In this document: positions 50,871 to 62,193 of the stretch, in pieces | Layout: each line of letters starts with the position of its first letter | Numbering within the stretch: the first letter of the stretch is position 1 | From: Delphinapterus leucas | Lineage: Eukaryota; Chordata; Mammalia; Artiodactyla; Monodontidae | Direction: 5' to 3' | Assembly (NCBI RefSeq): GCF_002288925.2 | Contig: NW_022098026.1 | Span: 25,654,921 to 25,718,920, forward strand | Length of the DNA stretch: 64,000 bases | Notes under the pieces: generated by a model | The model's database searches: none | The model's input: only the letters and a program-made list of their open reading frames with translations | What the model was told of the DNA's origin: nothing | Translations under genes and position numbers: made by a program

Positions 50871-50946
50871 CCAAGCAGAAAAAAAAGAAAAGAGGGAAGA
50901 TGAATCAAAAAGTAAAAGGCAATCTAAGAATACATCTTCCTTTGAG
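50871..50946 (+). CDS. SPINK5: SPINK5 exon 14: D6-D7 linker
   Basis: A 76-nt exon between CACTCTTTTTTAG and GTGAGG, ending phase 0. It reads IQAEKKEKREDESKSKRQSK followed by NTSSFE. KSKR keeps the basic cleavage motif. It is two codons shorter than the human linker as I remember it. The first codon is completed by exon 13 and gives Ile where the other linkers have Phe or Tyr. Intron 14 is 346 bp and unremarkable. Confidence 0.92.
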
Positions 50947-51292
50947 GTGAGGGGACCTTCTTCAACAAGTCAGAGGCATATGGACCTGGGATCCATAGAT
51001 GGCATTCAGGGAACCCATAAATTCCCTTAAACTGTATGAAACATTGATACAGTTTGTGGTTTGTGTATTTGTTTATATGTGTGCACGTACACATGTGCAT
51101 ATGTGACTATTTCTAGGTTGAGGGTCTGTAACTTTGATCATTTAAAAATATTCACGTCTTCAAAGTTAAGAACCATTCTAAAATTTGCTAAGTGCTGACC
51201 GCCATTTAAGAAAAATGTATAAACTTCAGCAGTTTTTGCAATCTGATCCAACCCGTGTTCAACACCTCAAACTTCCCTCCTTGATTTCACAG

Positions 51293-51420
51293 GAGTTGTG
51301 CAGGGAATACCGCAAATCCATGAATAATGGACATCTTCTTTGCACTAGAGAGAACGACCCCATCCAGGGCCCAGATGGGAAGGTGCATGTCAACCTCTGC
51401 TTCATGTGTGAGGCTTTCTT
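51293..51420 (+). CDS. SPINK5: SPINK5 exon 15: inhibitor domain D7
   Basis: A 128-nt exon between TTGATTTCACAG and GTGAGT, phase 2. It reads ELCREYRKSMNNGHLLCTRE, then NDPIQGPDGKVHVNLCFMCE, then AF. Four cysteines are present and P1 is Arg (LC-T-R-E). HVN replaces the usual HGN, as in D3. The open frames around it on both strands are shadows. Intron 15 (3.0 kb) carries two SINEs and MIR-like sequence near 52480-52640 and 53770-54050. Confidence 0.95.
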
Positions 51421-51544
51421 GTGAGTAGAGCTTGGGGCTTCTGAGGCAGTGGGGACAGGGAACTGCTAAGGGCAGTTTTCCGACAATTATGAATAATGCG
51501 TTTTCCTCTTCAGTGTAAAACTTCAGTGTAGTTTTCCTCTTCTT

Positions 51545-51737
51545 TTTTTTTTTATTTTTTGCGGTATGCAGGCCTCTCACTGTTGTGGCCTCTCCTGTTG
51601 CGGAGCACAGGCTCCGGACGCGCAGGCTCAGCGGCCATGGCTCACGGGCCATGTGGGATCTTCCCGGACCGGGGCACGAACCCGTGTCCCCTGCATCGGC
51701 AGGCGGACTCTCAACCACTGCGCCACCAGGGAAGCCC
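51545..51737 (-). mobile_element. CHR-type SINE with internal deletion, intron 15
   Basis: Inverted copy flanked by AGTTTTCCTCTTCTT on both sides (51530-51544 and 51738-51752). The segment between GGCTCACGGGCC and ATGTGGGATC, about 18 bp in other copies, is missing. The insertion lies 124 bp after exon 15. Confidence 0.94.
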
Positions 51738-53362
51738 AGTTTTCCTCTTCTTGTGTGTCACATTTAAATGAACTAAAAAACAAACAAACACACAAAAAAC
51801 TCCAAAACCAAGTGGAGAGCTTTCAGATGATAACTACTGTGATATAAAAAATGCAGAATAATTTCAGGACATTTCAGAAAGAACTCCGAATCCTTTTTTC
51901 AGAGAAGAGAATACTCTATGACAACCATACTAATTGCTTTTAGTTTTCTGAAGGATTATCAGCTGAAAGAGGAAATGCATGAGATTACATGTAATATATT
52001 GATATCATTATGGTGCATGGCAAATTTTAGGAATTTTTGTTTTGTGTTGGTTCATGATTTTTATTTCTACTCGTTCTGTGTGACCTCAAGGAACAGAATT
52101 AAAATTGATGAGAGATATAGGGAGACATATTTGGGCACAACATGAAGATGAACTCTGCAATAGTTAGAGAAAGGCTGCTTTAGGAATGATGATTTTGTTG
52201 TATAGGAGTTGAATACCTCATTTACAGGAGACTAAAGTATGACTTTACAATAGACAACATGGTATGTCCTCTCAAACCAGAGTCTGCTGTAAAGGCCTTA
52301 AGTCTTTGTCCCAAGGGATACTCTATTTTCTATATGCCCAGAATCTCTGAAAGGATTCAGTCATTCTGTCTTCCCTAGTGGAGAGCAATACAACCCAGCA
52401 GATTTGTCCCATAGTGTAAGTGAGCCATGGAAGCATTAAAAAATCTGTTAGATGGACGTCATGATGATGACCATATAATTATCATAACCAACATTTATTG
52501 GCATATAATCGGCATATACTTGGGTTTTGCTACCCAATCTCATTTAATCTTCACAACAACCGTATGAAATGGGTTCTGTATTATCCCAAGTTATAGATGG
52601 AAAAAAATTAAGGCCCAGAGAAGATGAGAATGATGGAAATTTCGGCCCAGGAAAAATGAAGAAAATGATAAGATTTCTCAATGTAGGGTGTAGACAGGGT
52701 ATAATTATTTAGCAAAACCATTATCAACTTCTGGTAGTAACATCTGCCTGTTACGCTCATCTCAGTCTGTTTTTCTTTACCTTAATCTTTCAGAGATGAG
52801 GAAGTAAGTCTGCCACCTAGTGGTCATCTCTGCTGTTTCCTCTGACAAGTTTCCATTATGAAAAGAAAATGCTTCTTAAATTTTATAGTCGACTTAGACT
52901 CACAGTAAAGTTTGGATCAGTATCCATATAAAGAAGTATAAGAAACCCCACAATTTTGGAGCTATTTTAGTTAGTTTGTTCCATCAATATAAAAATTCCT
53001 TATCCAATTAAAATTTTATTGCCTCATATTTTATGGATATGTTAGCAAAGGCTATTGCCTTTCTTAAGAACCATACTTCCCTCCATAGTCATTTCTTAAA
53101 CACTTTAATATCATATACAAATAGTGTTTTCAACTTTTAAAAAAGTTTTAAATTGATCAATGAGCAGTTTTTACGTTGACTGTAATGTATGAAAACGTTT
53201 TAGCAAATTATTTTTGTCTCTACAACATGATTGAATTATCTGCATTATAGATCTAATTATGCTGCAGACTGAGTATATTAAACTCAATTTCTAACACTGT
53301 TACTCATCCAAAATGGTTAACAGCTATTACTCTCATTTCATTTTCATCATGTGCCTGTTTTT

Positions 53363-53741
53363 TTGTTGTTTTTATTTATTTTATTTATATAAATAAAATT
53401 TATTTATTCATTTTTGGCTGTGTTGGGTCCTCACTGCTGCACATGGGCTTTCTCTAGTTGTGGTGAGCAGGGGGCCACTCTTCCTTGCGGTGCACGGGCT
53501 TCTCATTGCGGTGGTTTCTCTTGTTGCAGAACACGGGCTCTAGGAGCACGGGCTTCAGTAGTTGTGGCACGTGGGCTGAGTAGTTGTCGCTTGTGGGCTC
53601 TAGGGCGCAGGCTCAGTAGTTGTGGCACACGGACTTAGTTGCTCTGCGGTATGTGGGATCTTTCCGGACCACGGCTCGAACCCGTGTCCCCTGCATTGGC
53701 AGGCGGATTCCTAACCACTGCGCCACCAGGGAAGCCCAATA
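53363..53741 (-). mobile_element. Long-form CHR-family SINE, intron 15
   Basis: Inverted, about 380 bp, with an A/T-rich (ATTT)n tail at the left and CACCAGGGAAGCCC at the right. It is flanked by TGCCTGTTTTT (53352-53362 and 53742-53752). Confidence 0.93.
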
Positions 53742-54380
53742 TGCCTGTTTTTGGAGTGTTCACTTTCAATAATGCTTACAATGCTGATGATAACAATCAC
53801 TTTTATCAATCACTTTTTTATGTACCGGATACTAATTCTAACTGCTTTACATGTATCAACTTATTTAATGCTCACAACAGTCCTATGAGAGAAGTATTCT
53901 TATTACCTCTTCTATCCCTCCACTCCATTTCCCCATTTAAAGATGAGAAAACACAGAGAGGTTAAGACACTTTTTGTGTTCCTTATTCTATTTGGCTGCA
54001 GAGTCTTTCTTCTTAACTAACTTTCTTCTTAATCACCATGCTATACTGCCTCCCAGAAGCTAAATATCACAACTTTATAAACAGTTCTGCACCTTTTGCA
54101 GATGTAAAAGAATCAGCAAATAAGAAAGTCCTATTCCAGGATATTTGCTGGGAAGCTAAATAGGTTTACTCATTAATTAAGGGGTTTTCCCTTGAACACC
54201 ATTCTCTTGAGGTGTGGTAAATCATTCTAATTATTACCCAATAAAATTACACCTACTATGAGTGGATCTTTGGAGTTGCTTGAGAATAATCAAAGCAATG
54301 AATGATCAACCTGTGAATGTTAAGAATCTATACTACTGTATTAAGATTCTTCTGTCTCTCTTTTTTCCTGTTTCTTACAG

Positions 54381-54423
54381 TCAACAAGAAGAAAGAGCAA
54401 GAGCAAAGGCTAAAACTGCAAAG
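54381..54423 (+). CDS. SPINK5: SPINK5 exon 16: shortened D7-D8 linker
   Basis: A 43-nt exon between CCTGTTTCTTACAG and GTAATC, ending phase 0. It reads FQQEERARAKAKTAK. Human LEKTI reads AKAKREAAK at the end as I recall. Two codons are absent here, and with them the Lys-Arg pair that forms the processing site. The donor GTAATC is weaker than the GTGAGT/GTAAGT of most exons. The next inhibitor exon expected, D8, is not found; the following recognisable exon is D9 at 62194, which this exon joins in frame. Confidence 0.9.
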
Positions 54424-54534
54424 GTAATCTTCTCACAAATTCTTATATTATACCCTGACATTTTTTCTCTGCAATAACATTCTAGATATCTCATTAGCAT
54501 AAATGTTTTCCTGTTTTTTATGGGACAGAGAAAG

Positions 54535-54898
54535 ATAAATATCATATGATATTGCTTACATGTGGAATCTTAAAAAATGGTACAAATGAACCTATGAAAC
54601 AGAAATAGAGTCACAGATGTAGAAAACAATCTTATGGTTACCAAAGGGGAAATGGGGGTGGATAAATGGGGAGACTGGAATTGACATATACATAGTACTA
54701 TATGTAAAACAGATAACTAATAAGAACCTACTATATAGCACAGGGAACTCTACTCAATACTCTGTAATGACCTATATGGGAATAGAATCAAAAAAGAGTG
54801 GATATAGGTATATGTATAACTGATTCACTTTGCTGTATAGCGGAAACTAACAAACATTGTAAGTCAACTATACTCCAATAAAAATTAATTTAAAAAAA
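54535..54898 (+). mobile_element. L1 3' end, plus strand, intron 16
   Basis: Forward L1 3' UTR, running from a CTTACATGTGGAATCTTAAA stretch to TGTAAGTCAACTATACTCCA and an A-rich tail. The region 54900-55780 has no repeat or exon that I recognise. Confidence 0.85.
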
Positions 54899-55794
54899 TG
54901 AATAAATATAACCTTTAACCTGGAAAAAAAAGTCTTAAGTACAAGTTTCCTGAGTATCAATTTTATTTCATGATAATTCAAAATTTAAGGTTTAGTTCAT
55001 AAAAAATGGAGTTTAACTTATTTGGCTTTTCTTAAGATTTCTGTTGTCAGGCACAGGTTATTACTATCAATTTTTACAATTTACTAATTTCAGGTTACAT
55101 AATTCCTACCTCTTAGCTATTTTAAAGAGAGAGTACAACATCCCTATCATTCACATTAGTTCAATTTACAAAACAAAGAGCACATATATTATCATATTTG
55201 ATCTTTGTCAGCACCCAGCTATGGAGGAATACTAGTATTTTCACTTTCAATTATGACTATTAATTAAATCCTTTGACTTTCTAATTATTTTTAATCTACT
55301 TCACATTTCTATAATTTTACAATTTTATAAGCAGCAGAGCAAAGTCTGTCATTACACAGATGTAGGATTACTCTCACATAGCCTTACACAAGGTTTACCT
55401 TTATTTATTCTGTTTCCTGACAACAGCTTCAAAAGTATAAGCCTAATAATTTGGGGGGGAAAGTTGACACAGTTTAAAATGTTGCCTTTAAACTGATTCA
55501 TTTTCTCAGTAACTTTCTGTTACCTGGAACCATCTTTTTATTAGTAATTCAGAATTGAAAATTTGTTTTATCCCTAATGTTTGATCAGTTTCTAAATCCT
55601 ATTAGATTTTTCAAATGGTCTTAACACATTCCTCCTCCTCTCCACTCCCATTGTTACTCTTCTGTTTCAAATATGCATCCCCCATCCCTGGACTTTATCA
55701 AGTAACTCCCAGAAAGGTGTCAGTTTCTCCAGGCATCATACTTTCATATTTGTTCTCTCTCCCATATCTTTGTTTCAGATATGTCTTTCTTTCT

Positions 55795-58700
55795 TTTTTT
55801 TTAATAGATCCTTATTGGAGTATAATTGCTTCACAATACTGTGTTAGTTTCTGTTGTACAACAAAGTGAATCAGCCATATGCATACATATGTCCCCATAT
55901 TCCCTCCCTCTTGAACCTCCCTCCCATCCTCCCTATCCCACCCCTATAGGTTATCACAAAGCACCGAGCTGATCTCCCTGTGCTATGCGGCTGCTTCACA
56001 CTAGCTATTTTACATTTGATAGTGTATATATTGTCAATGCTACTTTCACTTCGCACCAGCTTCCCCCTTCCACCCTGTGTCCTCAAGTCCACTCTCTATG
56101 TCTACATCTTTATTCCTGCCCTGCAACGAAGTTCATCAGTACCATTTTTTTTTTTAGATTCCATATATATGCGTTAGCATCAGTATTTGTTTTTCTCTTT
56201 CTAACTTACTTCACTTGTATGACAGACCCTAGGTCCCTCCACCTCACTACAAATAACTCAATTTCGTTTATTTTTATGGCTGAGTAATATTCCACTGTAT
56301 ATATGTGCCACATCTTCTTTATCCATTCATCTGTCGATGGACACTTAAGTTGCTTCCATGTCCTGGTTATTGTAAATAGAGCTGCAATGAGCATTGTGGT
56401 AAATGTCTCTTTTTGAATTGTGGTTTTCTCAGGGCATATGCCCAGTAGTGGGATTGCTGGGTCGTATGATAGTTCTTTAAAGAAACTCCATACTGTTCTC
56501 CATAGTGGTTGTATTAATTTACATTCCCACCAGCAGTGCACAAGTGTTCCCTTTTCACCACACCCTTTCCAGCATTTATTGTTTCTAGATTTTTTGATAA
56601 TGGCCATTCTGACTGGCCTGAGGTGATACCTCATTGTAGTTTTGATTTGCATTTCTCTAATAATTACTGATGTTGAGCATCTTTTCAGGTGCCTCTTGGC
56701 CATCTGCATGTCTTCCTTGGTGAAATGTCTATGTCTTCCACCCAGTTTTTAACTGGATTGTTTGTTTTTTTTGATATTGAGCTCCATGAGCTCTTTGTAT
56801 ATTTTGGAGATTAACCCTTTGTCTGTTGTTTCATTTGCGAATACTTTCTCCCATTCTGAGGGTTATCTTTTTGTCTTGTTTATGGTTTCCTTTGCTGTGC
56901 AAATGCTTTTAAGTTTAATTAAGTCCCGTTTGTTTATTTTTGTTTTTATTTCCAATACTCTAGGAGGTTGGTCAAAAAAGATCTTGCTATGGTTTATGTT
57001 ATAGAGTGTTTTTTCTATGTTTTCCTCTAACAGTTTTATAGTGTCTGGTCTTACATTTAAGTCTTTAATCCATTTGGAGTTTTTTTTTGTGTAGAGTTAG
57101 GTAGTGTTCTAATTTCATTCTTTTACATGTAGCTGTCCAGTTTTCCCAGCACCACTTATTGAAGAGGCTGTCTTTCCTCCATTGTATGTTCTTGCCTCCA
57201 TTGTTGTAAATTAGGTGCCCATATGTGTGTGGGTTTATCTCTGGGCATTTTATCCTGTACCACTGATCTATATTTCTATGTCTTTATTACTGTAGCTTTG
57301 TGGTATAGTTTGAAGTCAGGGAGCCCGATTCCTCCAACTCTGCTTTTCTTAAGATTGCTTTGGCTATTCGGGTTCTTTTGTGTTTCCATACAAATTGTAA
57401 AATTTTTTGTTCTAATTCTGTGAAGAATGCCACTGGTAGTTTGATAGGGATTGCACTGAATCTGTAGATTGCTCTGGGTAGTATAGTCATTTTCACAATA
57501 TTGATTCTTCCAATCCAAGAACATGGTATATTTCTCCATCTGTTTTTGTCATCTTTGATATTTTTCATTAGTGTTTTATAGTTTTCTGAGTACGAGTCTT
57601 TTGCCTCCTTAGTCAGGTTTATTACTAGATAAGTTTATTCCTTTTGTTGCAATGGTAAATGGGAGAGTTTCCTTAATTTCTCTTTCTGTTTTTCATTGTT
57701 GGTGTATAGAAATGCAAGAGATTTCTGTGCATTAATTTTGTATCCTGCAACCCTCCAAATTCATTGCTTAGTTCTAATAGTTTTCTGGTGGCGTTTTTAG
57801 GATTCTCTATGTATAGTATCATGTCATCTGCAAACAGTGACAGTTTTATTTGTATTCCTTGTATCAGTTTTATTTGTATTCCTTTTAGTTCTTTTTTTCC
57901 CTCTGATTGCCATGGCTAGGACTTCCAAAACTATGTTGAATAAGAGTGGCGAGAGTGGACATCCTTGTCTTGTTGCTGATCTTAGTGGAAATGTTTTCAG
58001 TTTTTCACCATTGAGTATGATGCTTGCTGTGGCTTTGTCATATATGGCCTTTATTATGTTGAGATAGGTTCCCTCTATGCCCATTTTCTGGAGAGTTTTT
58101 ATCATAAACGGGTGTTGAACTTTGTCAAAAGCTTTTTCTGCACCTATTGAGATGATCATATGGTTTTTATTCCTTAATTTGTTAATGTGCTGTACCACAC
58201 TGATTGATTTGCGTATACTGAAGAATCCTTGCATCCCTGGGATAAATCCCACTGGATCATGGTGTATGATACTTTTAATGTGCTGTTGGATTCTGTTTGC
58301 TAGTATTTTGTTGAGGACTTTTGCATCTATGTTCCTCAGTGATATTGGTCTATAGTTTTCTTTTTTTGTGATATCTTTTTCTGGTTTTGGTATCAGGGTG
58401 ATGGTGGCTTCGTAGAATGAATTTGGGAGTGTTTCTCCCCCTGCAATTTTTTGGAAGAGTTTGAGAAGGATGGGTGTTAGCTCTTCTCTAAATGTTTGAT
58501 AGAATACACCTGTGAAGCCATCAGGTCCTGGACTTCTGTTTGTTGGAAGATTTTTAATTATGATTTCAATTTCATTACTGTTTATATTGATAGGTCTGTT
58601 CATATTTTCTAATTCTTCCTGGTTCAGTCTTGGAAAATTGCACCTTTCCAAGAATTTGTCCATTTCTTCGTGGTTGTCCATTTTATTGTCATATAGTTGT

Positions 58701-60582
58701 TTGTAGTAGTCTCTTATAATCCTTTGTATTTCTGCAGTGTCATTTGTGGTTTCTCCTTTTTCCTTTCTAACTTTACTGATTTGCACCCTCTCCCTTTTTT
58801 TCCTCGATGAGTCTAGCTAAGGCTTTATCAATTTTGTTATCTTCTCAAAGAACCAGCTTTTAGTTTTATTGATCTTTCCTATTGTTTTCTTCATTTCTAT
58901 TTCATTTATTTCTGCTCTGATCTTTATGATTTCTTTTCTTCTACTGACTTTGGGTTGTCTTTGTTCTTCTTTCTCTAGTTGTTTTTTTTTTTTTTCCTCA
59001 CGGTACGCGGGCCTCTCACTGTTGTGGCCTCTCCCGTTGCAGGGCACAGGCTCCAGACGCGCAGGCTCAGCGGCCATGGCTCACGGGCCCAGCCACTCTG
59101 CAGCATGCGGGATCTTCCTGGACCGGGGCACGAACCCGTGTCCCCTGCATCAGCAGGCAGACCCTCAACCACTGCACCACCAGGGAAGCCCTCTCTAGTT
59201 GTTTTAAGTGTAGGTTTAGGTTGTTTACTTAAGATTTTTCTTGTTTCTTGAGGTGAGATTGAATGCTATAAACTTCCCTCTTAGAACTGCTTTTCCTGCA
59301 TCCCATAGGTTTTGCGTTGTCGTGTTTTCCTTGTCATTTGTTTCTATGTATTTTTTAATTTCTTCTTTGATTTCTTCAGTGATCTCTTGGTTATTTAGTA
59401 GCACACTGTTTAGCCTCCATGTATTTGTGGGTTTTACAGTTTTTTTCCTTTAATTGACTTCCAGTCTCATAGTGTTATAGTCAGAAAAGATGCTTGATAC
59501 GATTTCAATTTTCTTAAATTTTCTGAGGCTTGATTTGTGACCTAAGATGTGATCTATCCTGGAGAATGTTGTATGTGCACTTGAAAAGAAAGTGTACTCT
59601 GCCACTTTCGGGTGGAATGTTCTATAAATATCAATTAAATCTATCTGGTCTATTGTGTCACTTAAAGTTTGTCCTTCCTTATTTATTTTCTGTTTGGATG
59701 ATCTGTCCATTGGTGTAAGTGGGGTGTTAAAGCCCCCTACTATTATTGTGTCACTGTCGATTTCTCTTTTCATGGTTGTTAGCATTTGCCTTATGTATTG
59801 AGGTGCTCCTATATTGGGTGCATAAACATTTGTAACTGTTATATCTTCTTCTTGGATTGATCCTTTGATTGTTATGTAGTGTCCCTCCTTATCTCTTGGA
59901 ACAGTCTTCATTTTAAAGTCTATTTTATCTGGTACAAGTATTGCTACTCCAGCTTTCTTTTGATTTCCATTTGCATGGAATATCTTTTTCCATGCCTTCA
60001 CTTTCAGTCTGTATGTGTCCCTAGGTCTGAAGTGGTGTCTTGTAGACAGCATATATATGGGTCTTGTTTTTGTAACCATTCGGCTAGTCTGTGTCTTTTG
60101 GTTGGGGCATTTAATCCATTTACATTCAAGGTTATTATCAATATGTATGTTCCTATTACCATATTCTTGATTGTTTTGGGTTTGTTTTTGTGGGTCTTTT
60201 TCTTCTCTTGTGTTTCCCACCTAGAGAAGTTTCTGTAGCATTTGTTGTAAAGCTGGTTTGGTGGTGCTGAATTCCCTTAGCTTTTGCTTGTCTGAAAAGC
60301 TTTTGATTTCTCCATCAAATCTGAATGAGATCCTTGCTGGGTAGAGTAATCTTGGGTGTAGGTTTTTCTCTTTCATCACTTTAAGTATATCCGGCCACTC
60401 CCTTCTGGCTTGCAGAGTTTATGCTGAAAAATCAGCTGATAACCTTCTGGGGATTCCTTTGTATGTTATATTTTGGTTTTCCCTTGCTGTTTTTAATATT
60501 TTTTCTTTGAATTTAGTTTTTGTTAGTTTGATTAATATGTGCCTTGGTGTGTTTTTCCTAGGGTTTATCCTGTATGTATACT
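55795..60582 (-). mobile_element. Large 5'-truncated L1 (about 4.6 kb without its SINE)
   Basis: Reverse-oriented L1 with its poly(A) side at the left (poly-T near 55790) and the 5' truncation at the right. Minus-strand frames cover the endonuclease part of ORF2 (59450-60220, with a DHILGHK segment), the reverse-transcriptase part (57824-58786, with GPDGF, YRPIS and [11 protein letters not shown] motifs), and the C-terminal part (56206-56709). The frames are interrupted, so it is not active. A local duplication of the CAGTTTTATTTGTATTCCTT unit near 57840-57885 is one lesion, and the SINE at 58986-59191 is another. It fills most of the interval between exon 16 and the D9 exon, where the D8 exons would be expected. 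Confidence 0.92.
58986..59191 (-). mobile_element. CHR-type SINE nested in the large L1
   Basis: Inverted, complete, and flanked by TCTCTAGTTGTTTT (58972-58985 and 59192-59205). It inserted into the L1 after that L1 arrived, which orders the two events. Confidence 0.95.
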
Positions 60583-60829
60583 CTCAGTTTTTCCAGGAAG
60601 CTTCCCCTTCCAGGCCTGTTGAATCTCCTCACCTTGATCTTTCCTAGCTTTTATAGACTGTGATGTGCAACACATCATAAACATATATATTTTATATTGC
60701 TCTCCACCAATTTTATCAGCCTTCTTCTGCACCAATATTTAAGCACCCTCAAAAGAATGCTGATGGTAAATATTTACAGATCCACTATAGTGACATCACA
60801 ATTCTGAGTCTATGATAGAAGCCTTTTAT

Positions 60830-61163
60830 TTTTTTATTTTTTTAATTTTTTAAATTTAATTAATTTATTTATTTTGGACTGCATTGGGTCTTCGTTGCTG
60901 CACACGGGCTTTCTCTAGTTGCAGTGAGTGGGGGGCTACTCTTCATTGTGGTTCGCAGGCTTCTCACTGCAGTGGCTTCCCTTGTTGCAGAGCACGAGCT
61001 CTAGGTGTGCAGGCTTCAGTAGTCGTGGCAGGCAGGCTCAGTAGTTGTGGCGCACGAGCTTAGCTGCTCTGTGGTATGTGGCATCTTCCCAGTCCAGGGC
61101 TTGAACCTGTGTCCCCTGCATCGGCAGGTGGATTCTTAACCACTGCACCACCAGGGAAGCCCC
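60830..61163 (-). mobile_element. Long-form CHR-family SINE, intron 16
   Basis: Inverted with an (ATTT)-rich left tail. It is flanked by GATAGAAGCCTTTTAT and GATAGAAGACTTTTAA, a duplication that now differs at about two of 16 positions, so it is older than the copies with perfect duplications. Confidence 0.9.
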
Positions 61164-61337
61164 GATAGAAGACTTTTAAATGCTTACTGACTTACTGCTA
61201 CATGTAATCACTTTTCTTTTTACTTCTTACTCTGCATTACTTATTCTTCATAATAGACAAAAGTGTAGGGAGGATAGGAAACCACTCTGAGAACATATTT
61301 TCTTCATTTTCCAGGAACTCTGCAATGAATGTCTCTG

Positions 61338-61670
61338 CTTTTTCTAGCTTCTAGAGGCCGTTCATGTTCCTTGGCTCCTGGACTGTTTCCATCGTCTTCA
61401 AGGCCAACAACATTGCATCTCTAATTGTTCTTCTGTAGTCATATCTCCCTCTCCCTCTCTCCCGTCTTACTCTTCCAGTTTTAAGGACTGACCCTTTTAA
61501 TTTCATTGGGCATACTAGGATAATCCAGGATAATATCCCTATCTCTAGGTCCTTAACTTAAACACATCTGCAAAGTCCCCCCTGCCCTGCAGTATATTCA
61601 CAGGTTCTGGATATCTGGACTTGGACAAATTTGGGGGCAGGAGCTATTATTCTGCCAACCACAAATTGCT
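61338..61670. mobile_element. Old L1 3'-UTR-like fragment
   Basis: The text runs from CTTCTAGAGGCCGTTCATG through GGATAATCCAGGATAATATC to TTCACAGGTTCTGGATATCT. This order of motifs is found at the 3' end of old mammalian L1 (L1M) elements. The left boundary is unclear and may include the exon-like bases at 61314-61337. Confidence 0.65.
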
Positions 61671-61941
61671 TTACGAAAGGGACAATAAATCATTCTTTTT
61701 TGTATGTCTCACAGTGCCTAGCCCAGAATAATATTCGGGTAAATTGAAGGTTTTATAATTAGATAAGTGACAGCAATCTCATATTCCAAACAATGTGTGA
61801 CCTAGGCCTCTGAACAGCGTCTTGGCTAATACTAACCTTCTGCATCGTCTTCTTGATGCATCCATTATGTTTGGGACATTATATCATAGTTTTCAAAGGG
61901 GTAATGTGGAGGAAGCTTTCAATATTTAGTTACCTGATTCT

Positions 61942-62156
61942 ATTTTTTATTTTTTATTTTTTTTGTGGTACACGGGCTTCTCACTGCTGTGGCCTCTCCC
62001 GTTGCGGAGCACAGGCTCCGGACATGCAGACTCAGCGGCCATGGCTCACGGGCCCAGCCACTGCGCAGCATGTGGGATCTTCCCGGACCGGGGCATGAAC
62101 CCGTGTCCCCTGCATCGGCAGGTGGACTCCCAACCACTGCCCCACCAGGGAAGCCC
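61942..62156 (-). mobile_element. CHR-type SINE 37 bp upstream of the D9 exon
   Basis: Inverted, complete, flanked by a perfect 15-bp duplication TAGTTACCTGATTCT (61927-61941 and 62157-62171). Only 22 bp separate the second duplication copy from the D9 exon. The GAAGCCC end of the SINE therefore lies within the region where branch points and polypyrimidine tracts normally sit. The target duplication re-created the immediate acceptor context. Confidence 0.95.
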
Positions 62157-62193
62157 TAGTTACCTGATTCTTAAACCCTCCCTCACTTGGCAG

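Noticed and set aside
51287..51718. 143-residue minus-strand open frame
   Set aside because: It spans a SINE and the antisense of the D7 exon. SINE-derived GC-rich open frames recur at every copy in the window.
57824..58786. 320-residue minus-strand open frame
   Set aside because: It is the reverse-transcriptase part of a truncated L1, not a host gene.
59450..60220. 256-residue minus-strand open frame
   Set aside because: It is the endonuclease part of the same L1, separated from the RT part by interruptions.
60721..60790. TTCTGCACC followed 34 nt later by GATGGTAAA, resembling the Cys and DGK spacing of a Kazal exon, in the D8 interval
   Set aside because: No cysteines follow where the KCxMC motif should be, the first cysteine is not at the expected distance, a stop lies between, and the spacing is off by one base. 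Chance similarity is more likely.
5229..62156. tRNA-like A and B boxes at many sites
   Set aside because: They belong to the tRNA-derived heads of SINEs. No complete cloverleaf gene was seen outside them.
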